Assembly: GCA_003136635.1 (NCBI GenBank)
Contig: PLFD01000057.1
Coordinates: 80,135 to 144,134, forward strand
DNA length: 64,000 nucleotides
From: a candidate division FCPU426 bacterium
GTDB taxonomy: Bacteria > Oederibacteriota > Muellerivitia > Muellerivitales > Muellerivitaceae
Direction: 5' to 3'
Shown: piece by piece, positions 42,834-51,533 of the stretch
How positions within the stretch are numbered: the stretch's first letter is position 1
Layout: every line of letters begins with the position of its first letter
Position numbers and translations under genes: made by a program
The notes under the pieces: model-generated
What the model saw: the letters and a program-made list of their open reading frames with translations, nothing else
The model's database searches: none
What the model was told of the DNA's origin: nothing

Positions 42834-43121
42834 TTAATACATCAGACCTTCGTATCTTTTAAAGTCTTTTTCAACCTGCTTTCGACAATCGGAACAACAA
42901 AGTATGATTTTCTTGTCGTTGGAAAGAACGGCTTCGATCTCCTGACCCGGCTGGAGAACTTTTCCCGTAATCGGGCATACTTTGGCTTTCGGACCGACAC
43001 CAGTGTCCGAAGTAACATTGGAGGGCTTGCCGCCTGACATGTTCACAGAACACTGCTTGTCATCATCCAGCATTTCGCCGAATAGCAGGATAAGCAACAA
43101 AATGAGCAAAAATACTTTCAT
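42834..43121 (-). CDS. Small membrane-anchored YHS-like metal-binding protein
   Basis: A 95-residue protein. A hydrophobic N-terminus ([18 protein letters not shown]) anchors or exports it. The rest has [18 protein letters not shown], then [17 protein letters not shown], a YHS-like pattern of a Cys, then Cys-Cys-x-x-Cys. Such proteins bind copper or other metals and may deliver them to the CopA pump. AAGGTGG precedes the ATG. It lies 25 nt upstream of copA and is probably coupled. Confidence 0.7.
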   Translation of the reverse strand: MKVFLLILLLILLFGEMLDDDKQCSVNMSGGKPSNVTSDTGVGPKAKVCPITGKVLQPGQEIEAVLSNDKKIILCCSDCRKQVEKDFKRYEGLMY

Positions 43122-43141
43122 CGCTTACCCCACCTTCCTCA

Positions 43142-43795
43142 TTAGACTCTTTTTTCTTCCTTCAAAATTTTTCCATCTTCCAAAGTCATCACCCGGTCCG
43201 CCTCATAGCCAAAGGCCATGTTGTGAGTGGTGATAATGATCGCCAACCCCTTCTGGGTTAGTTCTTTGAAAAGACCAAAGATTGACTCGCCGGTGGCTTT
43301 ATCCAAATTACCCGTGGGTTCATCGGCCACCAAAATTTTCGGCTCAATCATCAGAGCCCGTGCAATGGCTACCCTCTGCATCTGACCACCGGAAAGTTCT
43401 TTCGGTAAATGGCTGGCCCGGTCTAAAAGGCCCACCAACTTTAAAACTTCTTTTGTTCTCTGAGGATGGGGTTTTAGCCCCAAAAAGGTCAGAGGCAATT
43501 CCACATTTTCCATCACCGTCAGCGTAGGCAAAAGGTGGAACTGCTGAAATACAAACCCCAGCACTCCCCTTCGCACCTCAACCAACTGGTCTTCCGAAAG
43601 ACCGGTAACGGATTTCCCCGCCACTGTCATAGTGCCTTCCGTCGGGGCATCCAGACAGGAAAGTAAATTGATGAGAGTCGTTTTACCCGAACCCGAAGGC
43701 CCCAGCACCGAAACCATTTCGCCGGAGTGAATGGAAAAATCAACGCCGTCCAAGGCCTTAACCGTTTCCGAACCCCGATGGTAATGCCGCTTCAA
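43142..43795 (-). CDS. ABC transporter ATPase (LolD/MacB type), 5' end altered
   Basis: A 217-residue ATPase with Walker A GPSGSGKT, Q-loop FQQFHLLP, signature LSGGQMQR, Walker B ILVADEPTG and switch TTHN. It pairs with the permease upstream. Its 5' end looks damaged. ATG 43811, with AAGGGG upstream and 1 nt after the permease stop, reads MKTPLIE and then stops after 17 codons. The family continuation RHYHRGSETVKAL is in another frame, starting just after it. A deletion of about 14 bp would remove the LKNVT strand. A TTG start at 43795 could still give a shortened protein. Confidence 0.7.
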   Translation of the reverse strand: MKRHYHRGSETVKALDGVDFSIHSGEMVSVLGPSGSGKTTLINLLSCLDAPTEGTMTVAGKSVTGLSEDQLVEVRRGVLGFVFQQFHLLPTLTVMENVELPLTFLGLKPHPQRTKEVLKLVGLLDRASHLPKELSGGQMQRVAIARALMIEPKILVADEPTGNLDKATGESIFGLFKELTQKGLAIIITTHNMAFGYEADRVMTLEDGKILKEEKRV

Positions 43796-43812
43796 TGAGT
43801 GGTGTTTTCATG

Positions 43813-45075
43813 CTATACCCCTTCCCGAATGGATTCGACCGGCCTCATGGAAGCCGCCCGCCAGGCGGGATAGAGCCCCGCGAAAAAACCTAAAACCGCC
43901 GAACCCAGAATGGCGTAACCCACCACGCCCGGCGTGATTAAGACGATGGAACCCGAAACCCCAAAGTCCGCCAGAGACCTGATGGCCTTTTCCACTAGTC
44001 CCGACCCGAACCAGGCAAAGATGGAACCGATGACGGAGCCGAACAGACAAATGACCAAGGTTTCCAACCAGATGAGCTGGAAAATATCTCCCCGCCTCGC
44101 GCCAATGGCTTTCATGATGCCGATCTCACCCGTGCGCTCATAAACACTCATGAGAATGGTGTTGATGACGCCGATGAGCGCCACAATAACGGCGATCACC
44201 GCCACCGCCGCGATCATGGTTTGAGCGGTCGCCACCAGACTGATGAGAGTGGTTTTAACCTGCTGCAGACTGACCACCTGCACTTCGGGCAATTTGAGCC
44301 ATTTGTTTTCAAAATCCCTCATGGTGGCCGCGTTAAATTGTTTGAGTTTTAAACCCAGAATGGTTAATTGCCGGGGCCGATTGAAAGCCGACCGGGCCGA
44401 ATCCAGCGGCATAAAAACCGTGCCGTCATCCTGGGTGCCGGCCTGCGCCAGAATACCTACTACCTTAAACTGGCGATAAACCGCTTCGGTGTTTCCGTAA
44501 GGGGTAATATTGGCCTCAAAGGAATCACCCACCTGGCGGTGTTCAAACGCGGCGACTTCGGAGCCCAGCACTACCTCGTCCCGGCTTTGGGGTGAAAACC
44601 ATCTGCCCGAACCGGATTGAAACTTTAGCCAGGGTTTCATGGACAGAAAACTGGGAACATCGATACCGTTGATAATGGTAAAAGTTTTCTCGGAATCTTT
44701 AGCCGTCCCTTCTTTGAGGGCGATGCCCACAAAGATCGGCGTAATGCTTTCAATGTCCGGATCGTTTTTCACCTTTTCATAGGTGTCCCCCGGCAGGTAC
44801 ATCAGCCCCGTACCGCCCTTGAGCATCAGTGTAGCCGCCTCGTAAGGACAGCCTTTGGCCATGATCATGACCTGAAAGCCCAGCATGTCGATGGAGCGAT
44901 TAATGGCACCCTGATAGCCCATCACAAACCCGCCGAGGGAAACCGCCATCGCCACCGCCAGCCCTACCCCCGAGATGGTCAAGGCGGTTCGCACCATGCG
45001 CCGTCTTAAATTTTTAAATGCCAGCGAAACATAACGAAACAACGTGAAGTGATCTTCTTTTAATCGGGTATCCAT
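43813..45075 (-). CDS. MacB/FtsX-type ABC permease
   Basis: A 420-residue permease. The first helix (LTISGVGLAVAMAVSLGGF) is followed by a large MacB-like periplasmic domain (about 60-265). Three C-terminal helices form the FtsX domain, with ISLVATAQTMIAAVAVIAVIV, GEIGIMKAIGARR and GILY PAWRAA-like LYPAWRAAS. Such transporters export lipoproteins, peptides or act as mechanotransducers. Here its position with OB-fold, YHS and CopA genes suggests a role in metal-protein handling at the envelope. AGGAG precedes the ATG. It is 1 nt upstream of the intended ATPase start. Confidence 0.85.
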   Translation of the reverse strand: MDTRLKEDHFTLFRYVSLAFKNLRRRMVRTALTISGVGLAVAMAVSLGGFVMGYQGAINRSIDMLGFQVMIMAKGCPYEAATLMLKGGTGLMYLPGDTYEKVKNDPDIESITPIFVGIALKEGTAKDSEKTFTIINGIDVPSFLSMKPWLKFQSGSGRWFSPQSRDEVVLGSEVAAFEHRQVGDSFEANITPYGNTEAVYRQFKVVGILAQAGTQDDGTVFMPLDSARSAFNRPRQLTILGLKLKQFNAATMRDFENKWLKLPEVQVVSLQQVKTTLISLVATAQTMIAAVAVIAVIVALIGVINTILMSVYERTGEIGIMKAIGARRGDIFQLIWLETLVICLFGSVIGSIFAWFGSGLVEKAIRSLADFGVSGSIVLITPGVVGYAILGSAVLGFFAGLYPAWRAASMRPVESIREGV

Positions 45076-45083
45076 AGTTTCTC

Positions 45084-45455
45084 CTATTTGAATTCAATGG
45101 CGGACGCAGCCAATTGATAGCCGTCGCCGTACTTTACAATTCGCCCTTCGACCCGGGCAGTGCGTCCGGTCTTCTGGGGTGCGGTGGTCAAGATGTCCTG
45201 CAGATCAATGCGCAAGGACTGATCGCCGTGATGAAAGTAAAAATAGCAGCCCGCCGCCTCGCATTGCTCAAAAACCACGCCTTCCAACGCCACTGTTTTT
45301 TTCATAAACCCTTTGGGGTTCTGGATGAGATCAGCCACTTCGGCCTTGGGCGCGCCGGTAAAAGTTCCGTATTGATTGGGCATTTGGGTGAAGCGATAAA
45401 CCCAAACCCCGCCCGCCAGTAAAATGATTCCGCACAAAATAAAAATAGCTTTCAT
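45084..45455 (-). CDS. Membrane-anchored OB-fold protein (DUF4920-like)
   Basis: A 123-residue protein. An N-terminal hydrophobic anchor (MKAIFILCGIILLAGGVWVY) precedes an OB-fold-like domain: KTVALEGVVFEQCEAAGCYFYFHHGD, then ARVEGRIVKYGDGYQLAASAIEF. The Cys-x4-Cys plus HH could bind metal or form a disulfide. Similar proteins appear near copper and heme assembly genes. AAAGGAAAA lies before ATG. It is the first gene of the copper-related run and ends 8 nt before the permease. Confidence 0.65.
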   Translation of the reverse strand: MKAIFILCGIILLAGGVWVYRFTQMPNQYGTFTGAPKAEVADLIQNPKGFMKKTVALEGVVFEQCEAAGCYFYFHHGDQSLRIDLQDILTTAPQKTGRTARVEGRIVKYGDGYQLAASAIEFK

Positions 45456-45574
45456 GATTTTTCCTTTTCTAAATGATTTGAGGATTTTGGACGGATCTCA
45501 CCCGTTGTTCGGGGGTTCATGGACAACCAGCTACGCCGAATAGGCGTACCTATCCCATAAACTCAACGGATGAA

Positions 45575-45934
45575 TCAGATTCTTAAGGAGAGTATTCCTC
45601 GAGGAGGAGAGGACGAAATAACGGAGGAAGGAATAGAAATAACCTGAAACAAAACCAACTGTTCAACAACCGCGACTACAACAAACGGTTCGGCTAAAAC
45701 GTTGCTATGCAAAGCCGGAACTACTGAGGTTTGATCCATCGCCTTGCAATAGGGCTCTCGAGACTTTTGGGAATGGCAGCAGCCTTGTGAGCCGTCCATG
45801 TGATTCATACAGCAGACTTTCACCTCGGACGAACTTGTCCGAGTGGCGGAGCTGCAGATACCGCAGGGTGTCAGGGCGATGAGCACCCCGAGGATTAAAA
45901 CGAGTCGGCTGAGAAGTAAACTGATCTTTTTCAC
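45575..45934 (-). CDS. Cys/His-rich exported protein
   Basis: A 119-residue exported protein. A signal sequence (MKKISLLLSRLVLILGVLIALTPCGICSS) is followed by a Cys-rich segment, KVCCMNHMDGSQGCCHS with Cys-Cys pairs and Met/His, then SREPYCKAM. The C-terminal half has a hydrophobic stretch (VVAVVEQLVLFQVISIP). The Cys-Cys/Met/His content suggests copper or other soft-metal binding. The start is GTG 45934. It lies 119 bp upstream of the OB-fold gene and may lead the copper cluster. Confidence 0.6.
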   Translation of the reverse strand: MKKISLLLSRLVLILGVLIALTPCGICSSATRTSSSEVKVCCMNHMDGSQGCCHSQKSREPYCKAMDQTSVVPALHSNVLAEPFVVVAVVEQLVLFQVISIPSSVISSSPPRGILSLRI

Positions 45935-46047
45935 GCTTTAACCCTACCCACTTTTCCTCAAAATCGCAATGTGTCGGTCTTTATATACCCTATTGGACCA
46001 AAAAAGGTTTCAAGCTTGCTTGTATGACAAATAGCTATTCCCTAGTT

Positions 46048-47727
46048 TTACATTTCCATGACAACCGGCAGAATCATGGGACGGCGGTTTGACTTTTGGC
46101 TGTAAAATTTTTGAAGCGACTTGCGCATCATTTCTTTCACTGAATTCCAATCGGTATTTTTATCGAAATTTTCGCCATCCAAAGTGCGTTGAACCGCTTG
46201 TTTGGCCTCGTTCATCAGATCGTCCGACATACTTTCGGTAAAGCCGCGTGTGACCAGGTCCGGACCTCCCACAATTTTTCCCTGGGCCGTATCCACCGTA
46301 ATCATGGCCACCACGACCCCGTCCTGCGACAAATGCAGGCGGTCGCGCAAAACCACATTGCCCACATCGGCGATATGTTTGCCGTCGACCAAAATGATGC
46401 CTCCTTCGGATTCCTTTTCAATGTGGGCGTCATTCCCTTCGACAATAAACTTCTCGCCGTTTTCCAAGACAATCGTGTTATCACCCGCCACTCCCATTTC
46501 CTCAGCCAGGCGCGCGTGCAAAATCAAATGACGGTATTCGCCGTGAACCGGAATGAAATACTTGGGCTTCACCAAGGCCAGCATGATTTTCTGTTCTTCC
46601 CGGCAGGCGTGGCCCGACACATGGATTTCGGAGACCGCCTCATACAAAACCTCAGCGCCTTGGCGGTAAAGATGGTTAATGATGTTGGAAATGGAGCGTT
46701 CGTTGCCCGGAATGGTTCGGGCGGAAAGAATGACCATGTCGTCCGGCTGGAGCGAAATAAACTTATGGTCGCCCATGGCCATACGGGTAACCGAGCTCAT
46801 CGGCTCTCCCTGGCTGCCAGTGGTGATGATGACGATTTCTTTGGGGTCCATGCCTTTCAGATTATCGGGTTGAACCAGCATGTTAGAGGGGATGTTCATA
46901 AAACCCAGATCGCTGGCGACCCTGGTGTTGCGGATCATGCTGCGGCCCATGATGCAGACCTTGCGGTTCACTTTTTTAGCCGCCTCGATCACCTGTTGAA
47001 CCCGGTGAATGTTGCTGGCAAAACAGGCCACAATAATGCGCTTCTTGGCCTTGGGGAATATACGCTCAAATTCCTCACCGACCACTTTTTCAGACAGGGT
47101 ATAGCCTTCACGCTCCACGTTGGTGGAATCGGACATCATCATCAAAACACCCTTGCTGCCGTAATCCGCGAAACGATTGAGATCGATGGGAATACCGTCG
47201 ATGGGAGTAGGATCGATTTTAAAATCGCCCGTATGAATGACCACGCCAACAGGAGTGGTGATTGCCAGACCGCAGGCGTCCACGATGCTGTGGGTGACGC
47301 GGATAAACTCAATATGAAAAGGGCCCAGATCAAAAGCGATTTTAGGGTCAACTTCAACAAAAACCGGCTGGTGCGGCAGTGAAAATTCTTCTAATTTGGC
47401 CTTCACAAAACCCAGGGTCAGTTTGGTGCCATAGATGGGTACGTTTAATTTTTGAAGCAAATAAGGCACTGCTCCAATATGGTCTTCATGACCATGGGTC
47501 AATAGCACACCTTTAAGCCTGCCGGCGGTTTCCGCCAAAAAATTAAAATCGGGAATGATGTAGTCAATACCGGGATGCCGGTCGTCGGGAAACATCAGCC
47601 CCGCGTCGATCATCACCGCATCGCCGTCATACTCCAGCAACGCCATGTTTTTGCCGATTTCACCCAAACCACCCAGCGGAATAAACGAAAGTTTTCCCAA
47701 ATTCAATTTCCTTTGACCGCGTTTCAA
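46048..47727 (-). CDS. rnj: Ribonuclease J
   Basis: A 559-residue metallo-beta-lactamase/beta-CASP ribonuclease for mRNA turnover and rRNA maturation. Motifs: HGHEDHIGAVPYL (metal-binding, about 76), SDSTNVEREG, ITTGSQGEPMSS of the beta-CASP domain, and ISGHA-like HVSGHACREE. A C-terminal domain with TVDTAQGKIVGGPDL follows. The start is uncertain: TTG 47727 and later TTG codons (MNLGKLSF) are candidates, with AAAGGAAA between them. It lies just after a strong terminator following an RRM protein gene. Confidence 0.93.
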   Translation of the reverse strand: MKRGQRKLNLGKLSFIPLGGLGEIGKNMALLEYDGDAVMIDAGLMFPDDRHPGIDYIIPDFNFLAETAGRLKGVLLTHGHEDHIGAVPYLLQKLNVPIYGTKLTLGFVKAKLEEFSLPHQPVFVEVDPKIAFDLGPFHIEFIRVTHSIVDACGLAITTPVGVVIHTGDFKIDPTPIDGIPIDLNRFADYGSKGVLMMMSDSTNVEREGYTLSEKVVGEEFERIFPKAKKRIIVACFASNIHRVQQVIEAAKKVNRKVCIMGRSMIRNTRVASDLGFMNIPSNMLVQPDNLKGMDPKEIVIITTGSQGEPMSSVTRMAMGDHKFISLQPDDMVILSARTIPGNERSISNIINHLYRQGAEVLYEAVSEIHVSGHACREEQKIMLALVKPKYFIPVHGEYRHLILHARLAEEMGVAGDNTIVLENGEKFIVEGNDAHIEKESEGGIILVDGKHIADVGNVVLRDRLHLSQDGVVVAMITVDTAQGKIVGGPDLVTRGFTESMSDDLMNEAKQAVQRTLDGENFDKNTDWNSVKEMMRKSLQKFYSQKSNRRPMILPVVMEM

Positions 47728-47742
47728 ACGGGTCGATTTAAT

Positions 47743-47778
47743 AAAAAAACCTTCTCCAATTTTGAAGAAGGTTTTTTT
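47743..47778 (-). terminator. Strong intrinsic terminator between the RRM gene and RNase J
   Basis: On the minus strand ACCTTCT pairs with AGAAGGT and A-runs pair with T-runs, followed by TTTTTTT. It lies 13 bp after the RRM gene stop and only about 16 bp before the RNase J TTG start. RNase J expression must therefore depend on read-through or a promoter inside this spot. Confidence 0.85.
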
Positions 47779-47790
47779 TGAATGACTTAA

Positions 47791-48405
47791 TCAGCGGTTA
47801 CCAAAATCATCGCCTCTATTTTTACTGCCATGATCCCTGTTGTTATGCTCGCGGCTGGTTCGTCTAAAATCTTTTCTTTGATTCATTCCCAGGCCTAGTT
47901 CACTGCGCCAATCGCTGGAAGTTCCTTTATCACCTCTTTGACCCTGGCCGCCGCTCGGCCTGCCATAACTGCCTCGGCCCGATGAACCGCCAGGACCGCC
48001 GCTGCCGCCCGGCTTACCATAACTTCCGGAACCAGCGGGTTTGCTAAAGCCGCCATTGCGGGAACCTCTTTGATCGCCAAAACCACCGCCGCCGCGGTTT
48101 TCGCGGGGTCTGTTGTCGTTGGGTCTTCCGCCGGAGCCGCTAGGTCGTGGACGGTCCTCCGCGGGCTTAGCTTCTTTCACCGAAATATTGCGGGTTCCTA
48201 AAGTGGAACCGTCAAATTTCAAGATCGCCGCGTTACCTTCTAAATCCGTGGCCATTTCGATAAAACCAAAACCCTTGGATCGTCCCGTGGCCCTGTCAAA
48301 CATCACTTTTACTTTTTCAACCCTGCCACATTGGGAAAAAAGTTCCTGCAATTTTTCATCCGTCATCTCATAAGGCAGACCGCCCACAAACAACCTTTTA
48401 CTCAT
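47791..48405 (-). CDS. RRM RNA-binding protein with Gly/Arg-rich tail
   Basis: A 204-residue RNA-binding protein. The RRM domain (1-80) has RNP2 LFVGGL and RNP1 KGFGFIEM. The long tail is rich in Gly, Arg, Ser and Asn, with RGG-like and GGSGG units, and ends GSKNRGDDFGNR. Such proteins are common in cyanobacteria and some other phyla, where they act in cold response and mRNA stability. GAGGACAATA precedes ATG 48405. It is transcribed just ahead of RNase J. Confidence 0.88.
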   Translation of the reverse strand: MSKRLFVGGLPYEMTDEKLQELFSQCGRVEKVKVMFDRATGRSKGFGFIEMATDLEGNAAILKFDGSTLGTRNISVKEAKPAEDRPRPSGSGGRPNDNRPRENRGGGGFGDQRGSRNGGFSKPAGSGSYGKPGGSGGPGGSSGRGSYGRPSGGQGQRGDKGTSSDWRSELGLGMNQRKDFRRTSREHNNRDHGSKNRGDDFGNR

Positions 48406-48526
48406 TATTGTCCTCACAAATAATTTTAATATTTAGTTTTCAAAAAACCGTGAACCAGTTTTGAAAAACACCCCGAAAATATTTTTGAACTACCGAAACT
48501 GCCACAAAACTTTATAAATCTTTTTT

Positions 48527-49099
48527 TTAATTTACTGCGGAGGTCCCAACCTTCTTCCACGTCATATCCAACTGAATAGGCACTGAATCTTCGATGGGGA
48601 CGCCGAGTAGAGAAGGAGGAGTAATGTCGAAAGCTTTCAAACTGAGCGAAATGACCGCTGTTACCCGAACCTGACCCGGCTCTAAGGATACCATTCCCAA
48701 CTTTACTTTTGAATAATTTACTTTCTGGCCGGCGAACAGGATTTCCAAATCAGCTGAAATTTCCTTGGGAATAGCCTTATTCGAAGGGTTTGGAAACACA
48801 ACATTAACCTGAATAAGCGGATCATCGGCCCCTTTGGTGATCTGGAGCATGTGAAGGTCGCGGTTGCTGTCGCCCGAATCAAAGCTTTTGACCGGCACCG
48901 CCACGATAAATTGGCACTTGGCGGCGGAGCAAATACCTTTGCCTCGCGCCTCGGTGCTTTTGCCGATCACATGGTGCAAGGGGTGGGTCACTTTGTAATC
49001 AATTTCGGACTTATCCAAAACCCAGTTGCCTTTTAACTCTGAAGCAAATCCAAGAACCGGTAAAAGAAGTAGTAACAAAACGATCTTTCCAACTTTCAT
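48527..49099 (-). CDS. YceI-family periplasmic lipid-binding protein
   Basis: A 190-residue exported YceI-like lipocalin. A signal peptide (MKVGKIVLLLLLLPVLGFA) precedes the domain: LDKSEIDYKVTHPLHHVIGKS, KCQFIVAVPVKSFDSGDSNRD, DPLIQVNVVF and a closing strand. YceI proteins carry isoprenoids or other lipids. It is followed upstream by two exported or membrane genes of unknown function (49107, 49733), overlapped closely, so the three may act together at the membrane. Confidence 0.8.
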   Translation of the reverse strand: MKVGKIVLLLLLLPVLGFASELKGNWVLDKSEIDYKVTHPLHHVIGKSTEARGKGICSAAKCQFIVAVPVKSFDSGDSNRDLHMLQITKGADDPLIQVNVVFPNPSNKAIPKEISADLEILFAGQKVNYSKVKLGMVSLEPGQVRVTAVISLSLKAFDITPPSLLGVPIEDSVPIQLDMTWKKVGTSAVN

Positions 49100-49106
49100 A
49101 ATGCTC

Positions 49107-49733
49107 CTAGAACGTAATGACTAACAATGAACTCGTATAAGTTACAAGCAACGCTGTCGCCAAAACCCCGTGAACCGTGCCAAGATTGCCAAGAGGTTGG
49201 TTATTCGCGATGCGGTCATCCAACATGTCGCCGGTCAAGGGAACTAGAATCATCAGAGGCAGGTGAATCCAGGAAAGCGCTACATGGATGCCCGTATTAC
49301 CTGTCTGCTTTTTATTTTTAGGCTTGGGGGCGAACATCTCAAAAGAAGCTGTGGCGGCATATAAAGCCAGTGTCGTATAACCTAAAGTCGAAACCAGTGA
49401 AGTGTCCGTACTGCCATTCTCCACATTATTCGCGGTCGTGATTCCCACCACAAACTCCGCTAATAAGGACACCTCAGTTGTCAAACCTAAGATCTGATGA
49501 ATGTGAAGCATATCCGAACGGGTATCCAAATCTTTTTGAGAAAGGTCGCTTTGCAGATCGGCCTGGGTAAAACCCAGATCGTTCACGTTCAAAGAATTGT
49601 CTGAGGCTGTGCCAGCGTCCGCCAAGACCAACTGGGGTTGCGTATCGTTCAATTGGAGTGTTTCTTCGGCGAAGAGAGGGGTGACTAAAAAAACAAATAA
49701 CCCCATAGATAAAATAATTTTAGATTTTTTCAT
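49107..49733 (-). CDS. Membrane protein with paired histidines, possible b-type cytochrome
   Basis: A 208-residue protein. A signal peptide (MKKSKIILSMGLFVFLVTPLFA) is followed by about 55 polar residues and then four hydrophobic segments. The helices carry His residues in cytochrome-like positions: LHIHQILGLTTEVSLLAEF, GIHVALSWIHLPLMILV and TVHGVLATALLVTYTS. This could mean heme b ligation, as in cytochrome b561-like proteins that accompany YceI. No exact family match is made. It overlaps the preceding gene by 1 nt (TAATG). Confidence 0.55.
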   Translation of the reverse strand: MKKSKIILSMGLFVFLVTPLFAEETLQLNDTQPQLVLADAGTASDNSLNVNDLGFTQADLQSDLSQKDLDTRSDMLHIHQILGLTTEVSLLAEFVVGITTANNVENGSTDTSLVSTLGYTTLALYAATASFEMFAPKPKNKKQTGNTGIHVALSWIHLPLMILVPLTGDMLDDRIANNQPLGNLGTVHGVLATALLVTYTSSLLVITF

Positions 49734-50305
49734 TATTTGGCATTTACCCCCGGAGTCACGATAACGCTCGGCTGCGCAACTGGCAGTAACGACTTTTCAT
49801 CCGCCGACGCTTGAGGCAATATCTGTTCACGGCCATAGGCAAAACCGTTATAGCGCTGTACCGCGTTAAATTTGGAAGTTTGAGCGTCGGCTCCAAAAAG
49901 AGTCCCAATATCAAATAAAACGCCGCCGCCCGCCGCGGTAATCCACCAGGGAGTCTGATTAGAAGAACTAGTCAATAAGCCTACCACACCAACAACTGCG
50001 CCAATCAAGGCCGCCGACTCAACTAGTTTGGAGGTGATATAAACCGACCGCGAATGGTCAATCAGTCTTTCGGTCTCAAAATCGTTCAAGGGGTCAAAGA
50101 TCGAGTGAAAATCCTGGTAGCTTCTAACCTCGTCCCCGCTCTGCGTATAGGTTATACCTTCCAGTGTCGAAAAACGTGTATCAATGGGTATTAAATTGAG
50201 AGTCATCGAAGCCGATGTAGGCGTCACCGCGGCTGTTTGGGCGCGTAAGGTTAATGGCAAGATTAAAAAAACACTGAGAAGAAAAAGAGCTATGGAGCGA
50301 AGCAA
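49733..50305 (-). CDS. Exported protein upstream of the His-rich membrane protein
   Basis: A 190-residue protein. A signal peptide (MLRSIALFLLSVFLILPLTLRA) is followed by a polar domain with THRF-like DTRFSTLEGITYTQSGDEV. A hydrophobic pair of segments follows (SAALIGAVVGVVGLLT; WWITAAGGGVLFDIGTLFG), and the end has YGREQILPQ. Start is TTG 50305, without a clear ribosome-binding site. It overlaps the next gene by 1 nt, suggesting a joint function with it and YceI. Family not recognised. Confidence 0.5.
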   Translation of the reverse strand: MLRSIALFLLSVFLILPLTLRAQTAAVTPTSASMTLNLIPIDTRFSTLEGITYTQSGDEVRSYQDFHSIFDPLNDFETERLIDHSRSVYITSKLVESAALIGAVVGVVGLLTSSSNQTPWWITAAGGGVLFDIGTLFGADAQTSKFNAVQRYNGFAYGREQILPQASADEKSLLPVAQPSVIVTPGVNAK

Positions 50306-50480
50306 TGAAACCGCCTAAGGGAGAGTGTAACTCAACGAGAATATCAAACATCCCCAGACCCGTAAACGGTGAAAAAACACTCTTTTTGAATTTTTCTTGC
50401 GAAGTTGAAGCCTTCCAAACGAGGTTAAATTCCATTAAACTTCAGACCGCATTTTGAAAACTATTTTATCAAGAGTAATC

Positions 50481-51533
50481 ATGACCAAAACCAACATCAC
50501 CTTCCCCATGGCGGAAGCGAAAAAAGCCGTCGAAGACCTTTTCGAGCCAAGTGCTTTAATCTATTGGTCCGATTTTCTTTTCAATGCCCTGGTGGGATGG
50601 GCTTGCTTCGTGGGCGCTTTGTACTTCCCCGATTTTTCCCTCTACCAATTGGTTTTAGCGCTCGTTTCGATCTTTTGCCTCTATCGGGCGGTTCTTTTCA
50701 TCCATGAACTAACTCACCTAAAAAAAGATACTTTTGGAGGTTTTCGGTTCGCCTGGAATCTTCTTTGTGGTTTCCCTTTCATGGTTCCCTCTTTCACTTA
50801 TATGGGCATTCACATTGACCATCACAAACAAAAAATGTACGGAACCAAGGACGACGGCGAATACCTGCCTTTTGTTCACCTGGGCCGTTTAAGAATCATC
50901 TTGTTTTTCATCATTATGCTGGTGGTTCCGTTTGTTTTTCTCATCCGCTTCTTACTAACACCTATTTCTTATGTGATTCCACCTTTACGAAAACTCATTT
51001 GGCAGTATCTTTCCTCTCTTTCGATTGATTCGGAATGGAAGCGTCCCGAACCCCAGGAACGGGACGGCAAATACTGGCAATTACAGGAATGGATGACATT
51101 TATCTTCGCCGCGGTGTTTGTGGGATTACTGGTTACCCACCTTTTGACGTTAAAGGTTTTTGTGCTTTGGTATATCGTGGCCGCTTCGATTTTGGTCATT
51201 AACGGTTTGCGAACCATCGCCGCTACCCACGCCTACCGCAACCCGTCGGATAATGTTTTAGAATTCGCGGAACAGGTGCTGGATTCGGTAACCGTGCCAG
51301 GCAATCCCATTACCACGGGTCTTTGGGCGCCGGTCGGTCTGCGCTATCACGCCGCCCACCATTTGTTTCCCGGTATGCCTTATCACAACCTAGCTGAAGC
51401 CCATAAACGGCTGATGAAAACCTTACCGGAAAATTCAATTTATCGGATGACTTTAAGAAACAGTTTGTGGCACGGACTGGTTTATATTTGGAGTGAAACA
51501 ACTGAAACACAAACCGCGAAGAAAAAAGCTTAA
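50481..51533 (+). CDS. Membrane fatty-acid desaturase-like protein
   Basis: A 350-residue integral membrane di-iron desaturase/hydroxylase. Three His boxes are visible: HELTHLKK (HxxxH, about 83), HIDHHKQK (HxxHH, about 121) and HAAHHLFPG (HxxHH, about 297), with helices between (LALVSIFCLYRAVLFI; VLWYIVAASILVING). It probably introduces a double bond into a lipid acyl chain or acts on a related lipid. AAGAG lies 6 nt before ATG 50481. It converges on rluD, and their ends overlap by 4 bp. Confidence 0.85.
   Translation: MTKTNITFPMAEAKKAVEDLFEPSALIYWSDFLFNALVGWACFVGALYFPDFSLYQLVLALVSIFCLYRAVLFIHELTHLKKDTFGGFRFAWNLLCGFPFMVPSFTYMGIHIDHHKQKMYGTKDDGEYLPFVHLGRLRIILFFIIMLVVPFVFLIRFLLTPISYVIPPLRKLIWQYLSSLSIDSEWKRPEPQERDGKYWQLQEWMTFIFAAVFVGLLVTHLLTLKVFVLWYIVAASILVINGLRTIAATHAYRNPSDNVLEFAEQVLDSVTVPGNPITTGLWAPVGLRYHAAHHLFPGMPYHNLAEAHKRLMKTLPENSIYRMTLRNSLWHGLVYIWSETTETQTAKKKA

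Noticed and set aside
46189..47382. A 397-codon open frame on the plus strand
   Set aside because: It is antisense to RNase J, which has all metallo-beta-lactamase motifs. The frame is His/Asn-rich as expected from reverse reading and has no start signal.
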